A stretch of DNA of 64,000 nucleotides from Desulfobacter hydrogenophilus (GCF_004319545.1 NZ_CP036313.1:4280501-4344500), one strand, 5' to 3'. Shown: positions 43,826-53,022, counted from the first letter of the stretch. Program-made: numbers and translations. Notes: generated from the letters alone by a model not told the origin.

Positions 43826-44413
43826 TTTCATCCGGGTGGCAAGTTCAAGCCGGTTACGGCAACCGGTTTTATTAAAAATAGAGGTCAAATGGGCTTTAAC
43901 CGTTCGGACGGAAACAAACATTTTTTCACTGATCTCCTGGTTTGACAACCCGTTAACCAGCCATTTGACCACTTCTGCCTCCCGGGATGTCAAAGCGTTC
44001 AACAGATCTTTTCTTTCGTCCTCGGCTTTGGTCTTCGGTAATGCCGAGATCACCTGGGTGATGATGGCCGGGGGCAGCCAAATCTGACCTGCTTTAAGGG
44101 TTGCGATCGCCTGCTTCAGGTTGTCTTCATGCATATGCCGGTTACCGTAAGCCCGTATCCCCTTTTGTAACAGTCGCAATGCCTGATCTTTTTGCGGGAT
44201 GGCAACAAGGGCCATGCAGGGGCAGACAATCCTTGGCAGGTCTTTTTCATCACAGGATTCAAAATCAATGATCAGAATATCTTTTTGTGAGATATCATAA
44301 CCGGCAAGTTGTTTTTTAGCCGGCAGATGCTCTATCTTTTTTCTGCCGCCGAACAACTCCTTGCAGCGCAGCACCAAAGTCAGATCGTTGCTATAGATAT
44401 AGTCAGACATCAT
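43823..44413 (-). CDS. LuxR-type transcription regulator of the lap locus
   Basis: 196 residues. Residues about 132-195 are a LuxR/NarL helix-turn-helix (LTSREAEVVKWLVNGLSNQE, then VSVRTVKAHLTSIFNK). The first 125 residues look like a degenerate receiver domain (ILIIDFESC, then LVAIPQKDQALRLLQKGIRA), without the acidic N-terminal pair, so phosphorylation is doubtful; CsgD is a comparable case. Last gene of the minus-strand lap operon, 4 nt after lapC. Expected to control adhesin or matrix genes. Confidence 0.85.
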   Translation of the reverse strand: MMSDYIYSNDLTLVLRCKELFGGRKKIEHLPAKKQLAGYDISQKDILIIDFESCDEKDLPRIVCPCMALVAIPQKDQALRLLQKGIRAYGNRHMHEDNLKQAIATLKAGQIWLPPAIITQVISALPKTKAEDERKDLLNALTSREAEVVKWLVNGLSNQEISEKMFVSVRTVKAHLTSIFNKTGCRNRLELATRMK

Positions 44414-44417
44414 GATT

Positions 44418-45806
44418 CTATCTTTCCCTCAACGCATTGCTTTTTGCTCTGAGGATCGGTTTCATCAAATACTGCATAATGGTTTTTTTGCCGGTAATAA
44501 TATCGACCTGGGCCGTCATTCCGGCAATCATCTCTTTTTTATTATCTTCGGTTCCAAGGTAATTTCTTTCGGTCATGACCCTGACAAGATAAAATTCCTC
44601 CTGCCGATCATCAGTGATCGTATCCGCACTGATGTGAACGACCTTGCCGTCAAGGCCGCCGTAGATGGCATAATCATAGGCCGTCAGTTTGACCACCGCC
44701 TTGAGCCCCGGATACAAAAATGCAATATCAGAGGGTCGTATCTTGGCTTCAACCAGGAGTTTGTCATCATTGGGAACAATTTCTATAATATCCATGCCCG
44801 GTTTAACCACGCCGCCCACGGTATTAAACAACAGTTGTTTCACCGTACCCTCCACAGGCGAACGCACATTTGTCCGCATCACCCGGTCTTTTATGGCCAC
44901 CTGATTTTTTTTCAACCGTGATATTTCGGCCAAGGCCTTGTTCAGCTCTTCCTGTGCTTCGGACTTGTGCCGGCTCTGGATTTCTTTGAGCTGGTTCCGA
45001 CTTTCCTTTATTTTTGACGCTAAAGATCTTGCCTCATTTACCGCGCTTTCATATTCGTTCTTTTTATCCAAAACCCTTTGCTTGAGCTGGATGAATTCAA
45101 GTTCCGATACCAGTCTTTTTTCAAACATGGGTTTGGTAAGCGCCATTTCCCTTGCGATCATTTCTTTGCTAGTTTTCAGATTGGTTATGGACATACGGGT
45201 ATCGGACAACTCAATCTCCCGCTGTCTGATGCGCTGTTTTAAAACTTCTATTTCACTTTGTTTGCGGGAAACATTGGAATCATACAGCCTTTGTTCCTTT
45301 TCAAGCAGATCCGGCGCAAGACCTTCTTCTTTTTCTACACCTGCTTGAAAACTTCGAATGTCGGCTTCCGCTGCAAATCGAATAGTACGAGCACGCAGCT
45401 CATTGATCACACTCCGACTTTCTTCAAAGGAGCTACCTGCGCCTGTATTATCAATAATAACAAGTACCTGTCCTTTTTTAACGGCCTCCCCCTCGACCAC
45501 CTTGATTTCTTTTATAATACCACCTTCAAGATTCTGAATCACCTGGATCTGTCGGGAAGGAATCAACCGACCGATGCCTTGGGTTCTCTCATCAAGTTGT
45601 GCATAATTGGCCCATATAATAAGGGAAATGACCACCAGGGCAACCGCGTAAAGCAAAATATTGGTCTTGGCCGGGCTGTCCGATAACACGGCAGCACTCA
45701 GGCTGTCCATGAATTCGATATCAGTCCGGCTGTATTTTTTTTTGTTGTTTCCCACCGGCCATCGTTGCGGGGGGATTTTTTTAACAGAGTTGATATCAAT
45801 GCTCAT
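44418..45806 (-). CDS. lapC: Type I secretion membrane-fusion protein, LapC/HlyD family
   Basis: 462 residues. One N-terminal membrane helix (NILLYAVALVVISLIIWANY), a biotinyl-lipoyl-like domain (VEGEAVKKGQVLVIIDNTGA), a long coiled-coil hairpin (about 130-310) and a HlyD C-terminal domain (VRSPVEGTVKQLLFNTVGGV, AIYGGLDGKVVHISADTI). It bridges the ABC exporter to the outer-membrane TolC partner. Overlaps lapB by 1 nt. Confidence 0.93.
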   Translation of the reverse strand: MSIDINSVKKIPPQRWPVGNNKKKYSRTDIEFMDSLSAAVLSDSPAKTNILLYAVALVVISLIIWANYAQLDERTQGIGRLIPSRQIQVIQNLEGGIIKEIKVVEGEAVKKGQVLVIIDNTGAGSSFEESRSVINELRARTIRFAAEADIRSFQAGVEKEEGLAPDLLEKEQRLYDSNVSRKQSEIEVLKQRIRQREIELSDTRMSITNLKTSKEMIAREMALTKPMFEKRLVSELEFIQLKQRVLDKKNEYESAVNEARSLASKIKESRNQLKEIQSRHKSEAQEELNKALAEISRLKKNQVAIKDRVMRTNVRSPVEGTVKQLLFNTVGGVVKPGMDIIEIVPNDDKLLVEAKIRPSDIAFLYPGLKAVVKLTAYDYAIYGGLDGKVVHISADTITDDRQEEFYLVRVMTERNYLGTEDNKKEMIAGMTAQVDIITGKKTIMQYLMKPILRAKSNALRER

Positions 45807-47950
45807 TATTTTTTCCCTGCCAGCCGTGCAAGAATTTCATCTTTAGGGCCGTCCATGACAAGCCTGCCTTTGTCCATGACAAGAAGCCGGTCAACAATTT
45901 TAAGGATCGAAGGTTTATGGGTGATGATAATGGTGGTATACCCTTTAGTTACACGACCTATATTTGCAATCACCTGGGCCTCGGTATTAAAATCCATGGC
46001 ATTTGTCGGTTCATCCAGCAAAATAATCGGGCTTTTTTCAATAAATGCCATGGAAACGGCAACCGACTGGCGCTGACCTCCGGACAGCCGGGTTCCCTTT
46101 TCCCCGACCTGGAGATCCATGCCCTGGGGATGGCGGTCGGTAAATGTGTTCACCCCGCCGATCCTGGCCGCCCTGATAATAGCATCATCCGACGCGTGGG
46201 CTGATTTCAGCGTAACATTGTCCCGCACACTTCCGGAAAAAAGCGTCACATCCTGGGGCACATAGGAAAAATTATGCCGTAAATCTGCCGGATCAATCTG
46301 ATTGATGTTCAGGCCGTCAATAAAAATAGAACCCTCGTCCGGTTCAAACAAGCTGAGTAGCAGCTTGCCGATGGTGGACTTTCCTGACCCGACGGCGCCG
46401 ATGATACCGACGCGCTCCCCTGATTTTATGTGGAAGCTGATATTCGAAACGGCCCGGCTTTGTTCTTCAGGATAATTGAAACCGACATCTTTGAATTCAA
46501 TGTCACCTTTAATGTTAGGCCGGTGGATAAATTTTTTATTTTCAGGCCGTTCGACATCTTTTTGCATGAAGGTATTAAGGGATTTTAATCCGGCTTTCAT
46601 CTGGCCAAAATTCAACATCAAGGAAACAGCCTGAGCCATGGGGGAAATGGAACGGGAAGCAAGAATATTAACCGCAATCAGACCGCCCATAGTTAATTCG
46701 CCATCCTTGATCAGATAAACGCCGGCAATAATAATGGCCACGCTGTTCACCTGTGTTAGAAAAGCGGTCATGGTGGAAAGAAATCCGGATCTGACCCGTG
46801 AACGCTGGCTTTTGTCTGCAATAAATCCGCAGCTTTCCTCCCAATGCCACTGCATGGAACTGCCGGCATTATACGCCTTTATCGCTTCAAGATTGGATAA
46901 AGATTCTATGAGCACACTATTCCTGTGGTGGGTGGCATCATGGGTACTGTCGATGGTTTTCTGGATCAAATACCGCATGGGGATACTGATGACCAAAATT
47001 AAAAAAACCGTTACAAGCGGGATAAGCACAATGAGATGGTTAATTGAATATATCACCAGAAGAAAAATAACAGCAAATGGAAGATCTATAAATGCGGTGA
47101 TTGCACTTGAGGCAAAAAAAGACCGTATGCCGTCAAAATCTCTTATAATGCTTGAAAATGAACCGATAGATCCCGGTTTATCCCGCAATTTCAGGTTCAT
47201 GGCCTGTTCAAAAAGCATGGAAGAAAGAATCACATCGCTCCGGCGTGCGGTATTCTCAAGGAAGTAGGTTCTGATATTTTTAAGAATCAAGTCAAAAATA
47301 TAAATCAGGCCGACCCCGCAGGCCAGAACCCACAATGTGTCTGTTGCATTATGGGGAATAATGCGGTCATAAACATTCAGGGTGAAAATAGGTCCTGCAA
47401 TGACAAAAAGATTCACCAGGAATGTGGCAAGAAGCACCCTACCGTAGATCCCTTTAAATTTCATGAGCGTGCCGAAGAACCAATTTTTTTTCTTTAGAAT
47501 ACCGGCTGCCGCAGGATCCTGGTTTGCTCCTTTAAATTTCTTTTTAAGAAAAAACACATACCCGAGGTACTCCTCTTCCAATTTTTCAAGGCCAATTTGA
47601 ACCGGATTGTCATCAAGCCAGGGAAGTATGACCTCAGCGTTTTTTTTCTCAAAATTAATGTCAAGCAGAAGACATGCATTGTCATCTTTAAGGGTGAGAA
47701 TCGCAGGGAGAACCAGGGAAGGAATCTGTTTAAGCTTACGCTTCTGCAGCTTTGAAACGAACCCGGCTTTTTGCGCAGCACGCGAAAAATTGGCTTTGGG
47801 ATTGTCAATACTGAACAGCCGCGGCCGATCTGCACCGGGTTCAAACGGAAGGCCATGGGAAAGGACTTTTTCAGAACTGGGCGTGTGGTTCAGTCTGGTC
47901 ATTGCTACCAGGCACTGCATCAAAGGATCGGAAAAATGGGTTTGGCTCAT
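45806..47950 (-). CDS. lapB: Type I secretion ABC transporter, LapB family
   Basis: 714 residues. The N-terminal 130 residues are a C39-peptidase-like domain without the catalytic Cys (CLVAMTRLNHTPSSEKVLSH), as in RTX exporters. Then six membrane helices and the nucleotide-binding domain: Walker A GAVGSGKSTIGKLL, SYVPQDVTLFSGSVRDN, signature LSGGQRQSVAVSM, Walker B IILLDEP. It drives one-step export of the adhesin. Starts 2 nt after lapD ends. Confidence 0.94.
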   Translation of the reverse strand: MSQTHFSDPLMQCLVAMTRLNHTPSSEKVLSHGLPFEPGADRPRLFSIDNPKANFSRAAQKAGFVSKLQKRKLKQIPSLVLPAILTLKDDNACLLLDINFEKKNAEVILPWLDDNPVQIGLEKLEEEYLGYVFFLKKKFKGANQDPAAAGILKKKNWFFGTLMKFKGIYGRVLLATFLVNLFVIAGPIFTLNVYDRIIPHNATDTLWVLACGVGLIYIFDLILKNIRTYFLENTARRSDVILSSMLFEQAMNLKLRDKPGSIGSFSSIIRDFDGIRSFFASSAITAFIDLPFAVIFLLVIYSINHLIVLIPLVTVFLILVISIPMRYLIQKTIDSTHDATHHRNSVLIESLSNLEAIKAYNAGSSMQWHWEESCGFIADKSQRSRVRSGFLSTMTAFLTQVNSVAIIIAGVYLIKDGELTMGGLIAVNILASRSISPMAQAVSLMLNFGQMKAGLKSLNTFMQKDVERPENKKFIHRPNIKGDIEFKDVGFNYPEEQSRAVSNISFHIKSGERVGIIGAVGSGKSTIGKLLLSLFEPDEGSIFIDGLNINQIDPADLRHNFSYVPQDVTLFSGSVRDNVTLKSAHASDDAIIRAARIGGVNTFTDRHPQGMDLQVGEKGTRLSGGQRQSVAVSMAFIEKSPIILLDEPTNAMDFNTEAQVIANIGRVTKGYTTIIITHKPSILKIVDRLLVMDKGRLVMDGPKDEILARLAGKK

Positions 47951-47952
47951 AT

Positions 47953-49887
47953 TTATCCTTTTAACGGAATAATTTCCGCAATGCCGTGGCCCTGGAAATA
48001 AGTTATATTTTTATCTGCAAGTTCAAGCCGTTGGGTTTCGTTTTCAATTTTTGTGGCAATCAAATTTATACCCAGGCTTTTGGTAATTGCAAACAGTGAA
48101 TTTAAAACCATATCCGCTTTCTGGGGATCATCAAAGACCTCAAGATAATCGCGTTCAATTTTAATGTAGTAGGGTTTTATTTTATCCAGCAGGAGAAGTG
48201 ACGCATCATGCATGGTGAACCGGTCGATGCCCAATTTAAAGCCCTTTCCCGTAATCAAACCGTTAAAATCAAAACAGATTTCAGGAAAATTTATCAAGGT
48301 GTTTTCATGTATTTCAAACAAAAGATGGTCTGACAGCGATTCTTTATCCGAGAGGAATTGCCGTAACCAGGCTGCAGCCAGATGGTCTCTGCAGAATTCC
48401 GTTGTGAGATTCACCGCCAGAACACTTCCTTGATTTTCCTGCAGAAATACCGCGGATTCTTCTATAATATACCGGTCAAGTTTACTTGCAAGGCCCAGGG
48501 TTGTAATCATGGGCATAAACAGGTTTGCCTTTCTTTGGATGCCTTCCTGGTCCACCATGTTAACAAAGACTTCGCGGTGGAATTCACCAAGATCAGAGTG
48601 GACGGGCTGGGCTGTCAGAAAAAAATGATTCTTGGAGAAGGCGACCTCAATCAATGTTTTCCATTCCTGTTTTCCTAGGGCCTTCTGGAATGACTCGTTC
48701 CTGAACATCCTGACCGTTCCCGGATGGCCGATTTTTGCTTTTGACAATGCATAATCCGTCCTGGAAAGAACCATGCCCACATCATCATTTTTGTCATATG
48801 ATGAAATCCCTGCGTAGACTTTTATTGTGTCCGGAATATCCCTGTCTTTTTCTGATAAAAATTTCTTTATAACGCTTTCAACAAGAGTCATGACGTCTCT
48901 TGGTTCGGTGTCCGGCAGGATTGCGGCAAACTCGCGCCTTGGAAATCTGTAAACCGTTGCATCCGGTACAGCGGCCCCTGTCCGGGTGTCTAAAATACCT
49001 GCCATCTCCTTGAAAATTTTATGGACAAGGGGCCGGTTACCCGAGGCCTCGATTGCCTCCATGCCGGTCAGGCCAAAAAAGACAACATGGCCCCGGGCTT
49101 TTTTGCTCTCATCCCCGGTAAACATGGCAAGCTGTTTTATGAAGGACGTACGATTGTGAAGGCCTGTAATTTTATCCTGATATCTTAATTTCTGGTACTT
49201 GCTTAAGTTTTCAAGGTTGTGTTCATAAATTGACTGCACTTTTTTAACCATGGTGTTCATGGCAAGAACCACTTTTTTTAGCTCTGGTGTTTGGGGGATA
49301 TCCTGGTTGACAATAAAAGCATTATTACTGATTTCTTCTGCCTGGTGTTTGATTTTTTCCAAGGCGCCCAAAAGATGGCGTAATCCTAGAACACTCAAGA
49401 AAAAAACAAGGATTCCAAGTACAAAAAACTGAAGACACAACTGTTTTAGTGTCTCCCAAAGTTTGGTGTAGGATGAGCCTGGATGACCTTTGATTTTAAG
49501 GGTGCCGAAGATATTCCATCCCGCCATGACCTTTGCCTCGACTTCGGGTATAACAAGATCAACGTGAGTGATGAAAAAAGATGGCACGCCATGTATTGCC
49601 ACTGGTTCACGTTTTTCATACACCAGGCTGCCGTCCTGGCGGACCAATGATATGAATTCAAAATAGCCGCCGTCGAACATTGCGTTGATACAGGTTTTCA
49701 TGAAATCTTCATCCATGGGCCGAATACTCAACGTCAGGGCAAGCATGTTCACGTTATTTTTTGTGTTCAAATAAGATTCATTGGCTGTAAATTCCCGGGC
49801 CGTATTAAAATTGATCCTCAAGACAATAATCAGGGTTGCCGTCAAAAGCAAAGTTACCAATAGCTGCGTCTGTTTTAAAAGACTCAA
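47953..49887 (-). CDS. lapD: LapD-type c-di-GMP receptor (HAMP, degenerate GGDEF and EAL)
   Basis: 644 residues. Membrane helix at residues 8-27, a periplasmic LapD/MoxY-type domain, a second helix (LQFFVLGILVFFLSVLGL), a HAMP-like linker, then GGDEF-like and EAL-like domains. Both catalytic sites are altered: GGDEF reads PRREF (in FPRREFAAILPD), the EAL position reads EVF, and the DDFGTGYSSL segment reads IDRFTMHDASLL. It should bind c-di-GMP and, inside-out, sequester LapG so that adhesin is retained. Overlaps lapG by 4 nt. Confidence 0.9.
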   Translation of the reverse strand: MSLLKQTQLLVTLLLTATLIIVLRINFNTAREFTANESYLNTKNNVNMLALTLSIRPMDEDFMKTCINAMFDGGYFEFISLVRQDGSLVYEKREPVAIHGVPSFFITHVDLVIPEVEAKVMAGWNIFGTLKIKGHPGSSYTKLWETLKQLCLQFFVLGILVFFLSVLGLRHLLGALEKIKHQAEEISNNAFIVNQDIPQTPELKKVVLAMNTMVKKVQSIYEHNLENLSKYQKLRYQDKITGLHNRTSFIKQLAMFTGDESKKARGHVVFFGLTGMEAIEASGNRPLVHKIFKEMAGILDTRTGAAVPDATVYRFPRREFAAILPDTEPRDVMTLVESVIKKFLSEKDRDIPDTIKVYAGISSYDKNDDVGMVLSRTDYALSKAKIGHPGTVRMFRNESFQKALGKQEWKTLIEVAFSKNHFFLTAQPVHSDLGEFHREVFVNMVDQEGIQRKANLFMPMITTLGLASKLDRYIIEESAVFLQENQGSVLAVNLTTEFCRDHLAAAWLRQFLSDKESLSDHLLFEIHENTLINFPEICFDFNGLITGKGFKLGIDRFTMHDASLLLLDKIKPYYIKIERDYLEVFDDPQKADMVLNSLFAITKSLGINLIATKIENETQRLELADKNITYFQGHGIAEIIPLKG

Positions 49888-50549
49888 TGTTTAATCTCCT
49901 GGATTTCCAGATCAATAGCCTTTAATTTGAGTTGATTTTTCAACAACCCGCGACTCACACGTTTACCAAGGCCATGCTGTTTCTGGATATAAAGATCCCT
50001 GGCTGTAAAACTGTAAACAGGGACAAGGTCAGGCCGCTGTGTGGCAGGCAGGATCTTTTTGATATAGTTGTCAAGGACAAAGGGTACGGTGCCCAGGTTT
50101 TTGTAATAGGTTGCAACAAGATGGGCCGGCTCCGGAAATCCTCTGGCACGAACATAAGTCAGAAATATTTTTTCACCAGGGACGCCAAGCTGCATCATGG
50201 TTAGAAATTTGGCAACGGCGAAATCCTCACAGTCACCCTGTCCCCTGCCGAGAAATTCCAGGCGGCTGGCCCAGTAATCACTTTTATTCCACGTTTTTTG
50301 GTCAGAACGATATTCCAATTGGTTATAAAAATTGTTTACATTAATAACGATCTGCTCTTCGGGTAAACCACTTTGTTTTTCCATCATCGCAAGCAGGCTG
50401 TCTAAACGCCTGACCGCCTGCCCACCATATTTTTTTTTATACGCATTTAACAATTTTCCAGGCACAAAAAACCTGGTGGTGGTTTCAGCAAAGAGCGCCG
50501 TCACCACCAGGACAGTCAATACGATCCATATATGCTTGATTTCGGACAT
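49884..50549 (-). CDS. lapG: LapG-type periplasmic cysteine protease (transglutaminase-like)
   Basis: 221 residues with an N-terminal signal/anchor (HIWIVLTVLVVTALFA). The Cys-His-Asp triad is complete: C107 in GRGQGDCEDFAV, H143 in EPAHLVATYY, D160 in PFVLDNY. The spacing (36 and 17 residues) is nearly that of Pseudomonas LapG. It would cut the adhesin at its Ala-Ala site (102-105) and release it from the surface when c-di-GMP is low. Ca2+ dependence is known for the family. Between the tolC-ompA gene and lapD. Confidence 0.93.
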   Translation of the reverse strand: MSEIKHIWIVLTVLVVTALFAETTTRFFVPGKLLNAYKKKYGGQAVRRLDSLLAMMEKQSGLPEEQIVINVNNFYNQLEYRSDQKTWNKSDYWASRLEFLGRGQGDCEDFAVAKFLTMMQLGVPGEKIFLTYVRARGFPEPAHLVATYYKNLGTVPFVLDNYIKKILPATQRPDLVPVYSFTARDLYIQKQHGLGKRVSRGLLKNQLKLKAIDLEIQEIKH

Positions 50550-50560
50550 TCATCAACTTA

Positions 50561-51568
50561 CTATTTCGTCAACCGAAATTCCGTACGACGATTCTTCCGT
50601 CGGCCGTCATCGGTTGAATTATCTGCAACAGGCTGACTCTCTCCCCGTCCGCTTGACGTCATTCTGTTTTCATCCAAATCCAGCCGTTTCAATTCCTCAA
50701 GTACACTACCGGCCCTTGCTTCGGATAATTTTTGATTGTATGCCTCACTGGCAGTACTGTCCGTATGGCCTATGATTTCAATATGATAATCGGTTGCCGC
50801 CTTAAGCTGTTCTGATATCGGTATGAGCATCTGTTTTGCATCATCCGTTAATTGGGACGAGTCAATATGAAAAGGAATGACATCCAGGCTTATGGACTGA
50901 ACTGCTTTTCTTGTATCTATCTTGAGATTCAATGCTTCGGGAGTGCCTTCATCTGGCAGGATATAGGGACTGATATTTACCGGTTCGGTGTAGCCAACCA
51001 ATGAAACATTTTCACCGATGCAGCCATAAGCTGACACATTTGCACCCATAGCTGAGTTATCGCATTGATCGCTGACATCGACCACCCTATCGACGTCACG
51101 ATTCGGGTCCAGGATCTCTTTTTCATATTCTACAAGGTCATAGGGTTTTTCAGTGGGAAGATTCATCTCTTCCAGCAGGCCTGTATCAAATTCATGAATC
51201 AGCACCCCTGTTGCCTGTGAAATCCTGTAATATGCCGTCAGTCGATTATATTCGGATTCGGCATTGGCAACTTTGGCAGCATTGTATTCATTTTCCATAT
51301 TAAGAAGGTCTAAAAGTGTTCGACGGCCTAAATGATACTCATCTTTAAACGCGGATAGGGTCTCGGCACTCAACGCCAAATGGTCATTGAGAAATCCTTT
51401 TTTGACCTGTTCAGCCTGATTGATATTCCAGGCCAGCTGGATAGCCTGGTTAACATTTCTTCGTTCGGTATATGCAAGCTGATATTCTTCGAGCAGGGAA
51501 TGGTACTTTTGACCTTTTTCACCTTTGCGGATTCCCCCGTCGTAAAACAGGTAGCTCAATTTGAGCAA
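50561..51568 (-). CDS. TolC-OmpA fusion, 3' part (frameshifted from the 5' part)
   Basis: 335 residues in this frame. The first 140 continue a TolC barrel/coiled-coil subunit (LLKLSYLFYDGG; LGRRTLLDLLNMENEYNAAK), and residues about 228-332 are an OmpA-type peptidoglycan-binding domain (ISLDVIPFHIDSSQLTD; IEIIGHTDSTASEAYNQKLS; RMTSSGRGESQP; RRKNRRTEFRL). The reading frame continues upstream without a start to about 51593, so it is the 3' part of the gene whose 5' part is 51556-52521. The TolC trimer would be tied to the cell wall by the OmpA domain. Confidence 0.88.
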   Translation of the reverse strand: MLKLSYLFYDGGIRKGEKGQKYHSLLEEYQLAYTERRNVNQAIQLAWNINQAEQVKKGFLNDHLALSAETLSAFKDEYHLGRRTLLDLLNMENEYNAAKVANAESEYNRLTAYYRISQATGVLIHEFDTGLLEEMNLPTEKPYDLVEYEKEILDPNRDVDRVVDVSDQCDNSAMGANVSAYGCIGENVSLVGYTEPVNISPYILPDEGTPEALNLKIDTRKAVQSISLDVIPFHIDSSQLTDDAKQMLIPISEQLKAATDYHIEIIGHTDSTASEAYNQKLSEARAGSVLEELKRLDLDENRMTSSGRGESQPVADNSTDDGRRKNRRTEFRLTK

Positions 51569-52521
51569 TGCCGAGGCCTGGGTGGTATCCCCCTCATCAC
51601 GTCAGCATCATTCTCGTACTGTGCTTTCAATTCAAGATCAAGACTGGGCCAGTAGGCCCCTTTTGTTCGTTCATAGGCAAATTTACGCGCATGAATATTG
51701 AACGTTGCAACCTCCAAGGCCGGATGATTGCGAAATGCAAAATCAATAGTTTTTTCAACCGTATCCGGAAATTTAAAGGCCGGTTCGGGCATCACGAATT
51801 GTTCAGGCTGGAGCACCCGACCAAACTGGCGATGAAATTTTACAACAGCATGGTTCAGGTCCTGCTGGGCTGAAATCAAATTTCCCCGGGCAAGGGACAA
51901 TCGGGCCTTTGAGTTGGTTAGATCGGAAACACGGGTAAATCCTGCTGTGGTCCGTTCCTTGACCTGGCTCAGTATCCGTTCCTGGGTCATAACGTTTTGT
52001 TGCGAAAACGCCAGCAGTTCACGGGCTTTCAATACATTAATATACGCTTCAACCGCTTCGAGAAAAACCCGGTTGGCAACCGTGACGACCTCATAGGCTG
52101 CAGAGAGGATTCGGGCATCCGTCTCCTCGACAAATGCTTTTGTTTCTCCACCTTTGAACAGGTTCTGCCGAAGATATATTAATGCTCTGGATGCAATATA
52201 ATCTTCACGTTGATCGTTGGTATCAACACCGTCCGTAATTTCAGGCCCTACGGACACTTCTGCCCCGATTTTCGGATAGTAGCCGCTTTCCGCGATGGAA
52301 AGCTCTTCCAGGACACTGCGATAGTTGTCTCTGGTCGCTATAATATCCGGATTTGTTTTTATAATATCTTTCAGGATATCATTTAAAGGCATGGGATCAA
52401 GGTTCCCGGCTTCGGAAGCAATCACAGCGCCTGCGTAAGACACAAGACACACACTAAAAACAAATAACAATTTCAAAAATCTATAAATTTTTAACAATCG
52501 AACGGCTCCTTTCGTTGGCAT
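51556..52521 (-). CDS. TolC-OmpA fusion, 5' part (frameshifted)
   Basis: About 321 residues from the ATG at 52521 (an upstream TTG at 52596 is open in frame). Signal peptide FLKLLFVFSVCLVSYAGAV, then a TolC-family outer-membrane factor (LNDILKDIIKTNPDIIATRD; GYYPKIGAEVSVGPEI; LSQVKERTTAGFTRVSDLTN). The family normally continues without break; here the frame ends in an unrelated 15-residue tail just after NDADVM. One additional G in the run of five G (plus-strand C at 51589-51593) restores an uninterrupted TolC-OmpA protein. First gene of the minus-strand lap operon. Confidence 0.85.
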   Translation of the reverse strand: MPTKGAVRLLKIYRFLKLLFVFSVCLVSYAGAVIASEAGNLDPMPLNDILKDIIKTNPDIIATRDNYRSVLEELSIAESGYYPKIGAEVSVGPEITDGVDTNDQREDYIASRALIYLRQNLFKGGETKAFVEETDARILSAAYEVVTVANRVFLEAVEAYINVLKARELLAFSQQNVMTQERILSQVKERTTAGFTRVSDLTNSKARLSLARGNLISAQQDLNHAVVKFHRQFGRVLQPEQFVMPEPAFKFPDTVEKTIDFAFRNHPALEVATFNIHARKFAYERTKGAYWPSLDLELKAQYENDADVMRGIPPRPRHCSN

Positions 52522-52598
52522 TATTAAACGCTGACTTAAAGGCCATGAGAATTTTAAAATACGTAAATATGGCGAAAAATATTTACTCCTATTCAATG

Positions 52599-52632
52599 TG
52601 TTGCATCAAAATATGAGCATATTGATGCAACA
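52599..52632. promoter_or_regulatory. 34-bp palindrome upstream of the lap operon
   Basis: TGTTGCATCAA (52599-52609) and TTGATGCAACA (52622-52632) are exact inverted copies; the centre adds TATG-AG-CATA. It lies about 78 bp upstream of the tolC-ompA ATG. A regulator operator or leader hairpin is likely. Confidence 0.65.
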
Positions 52633-52879
52633 AAGAAAATGTAAAAAGATCAACCATATGGTGAATTTTACTATTTCATGATCCTAAAAATATTCTAAAT
52701 TTACTTACTATAATATTTGGATAAACTCCCATTGATTGAATAAAAATCGACATGAGAGAGAAGTATAAAATAGGTATTAAATAGGATAAAAATTTGATTT
52801 TTGTCAATTAAAATTATGATCAGGCATAATAAAGTAAAGACAGCTGATTAAATAACTTGAACTAAATAGCTTGCCTTTT

Positions 52880-52951
52880 AGCCCATCTACGTCGTTGCAT
52901 CAAAGGCCCAATAGGCCTGCTGTTCAATCTTTAATACGCCTTGTAGATGAA
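52880..52951. repeat. Palindromic repeat element, diverged copy C
   Basis: Shares GCCCATCTACG, CGTTGCA and ACGCCTTGTAGATG with copies A and B (their CCCATCTGCG, CGTTGCA and GCGCCTTGCA), in the same order as copy B. The centre differs. Weak but recognisable relation. Confidence 0.45.
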
Positions 52952-53022
52952 TCAACATTCGGCGTTATTTCTGCCCAACCTATTTAAACTGCGGTCCTCA
53001 GTGATTCGGCGTTATGTTTTCA

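Noticed and set aside
50561..52521. Programmed ribosomal frameshift in the TolC-OmpA gene
   Set aside because: The G-run is not a standard in-frame slippery heptamer and I see no clear downstream pseudoknot; kept only as one possibility within the frameshift finding.
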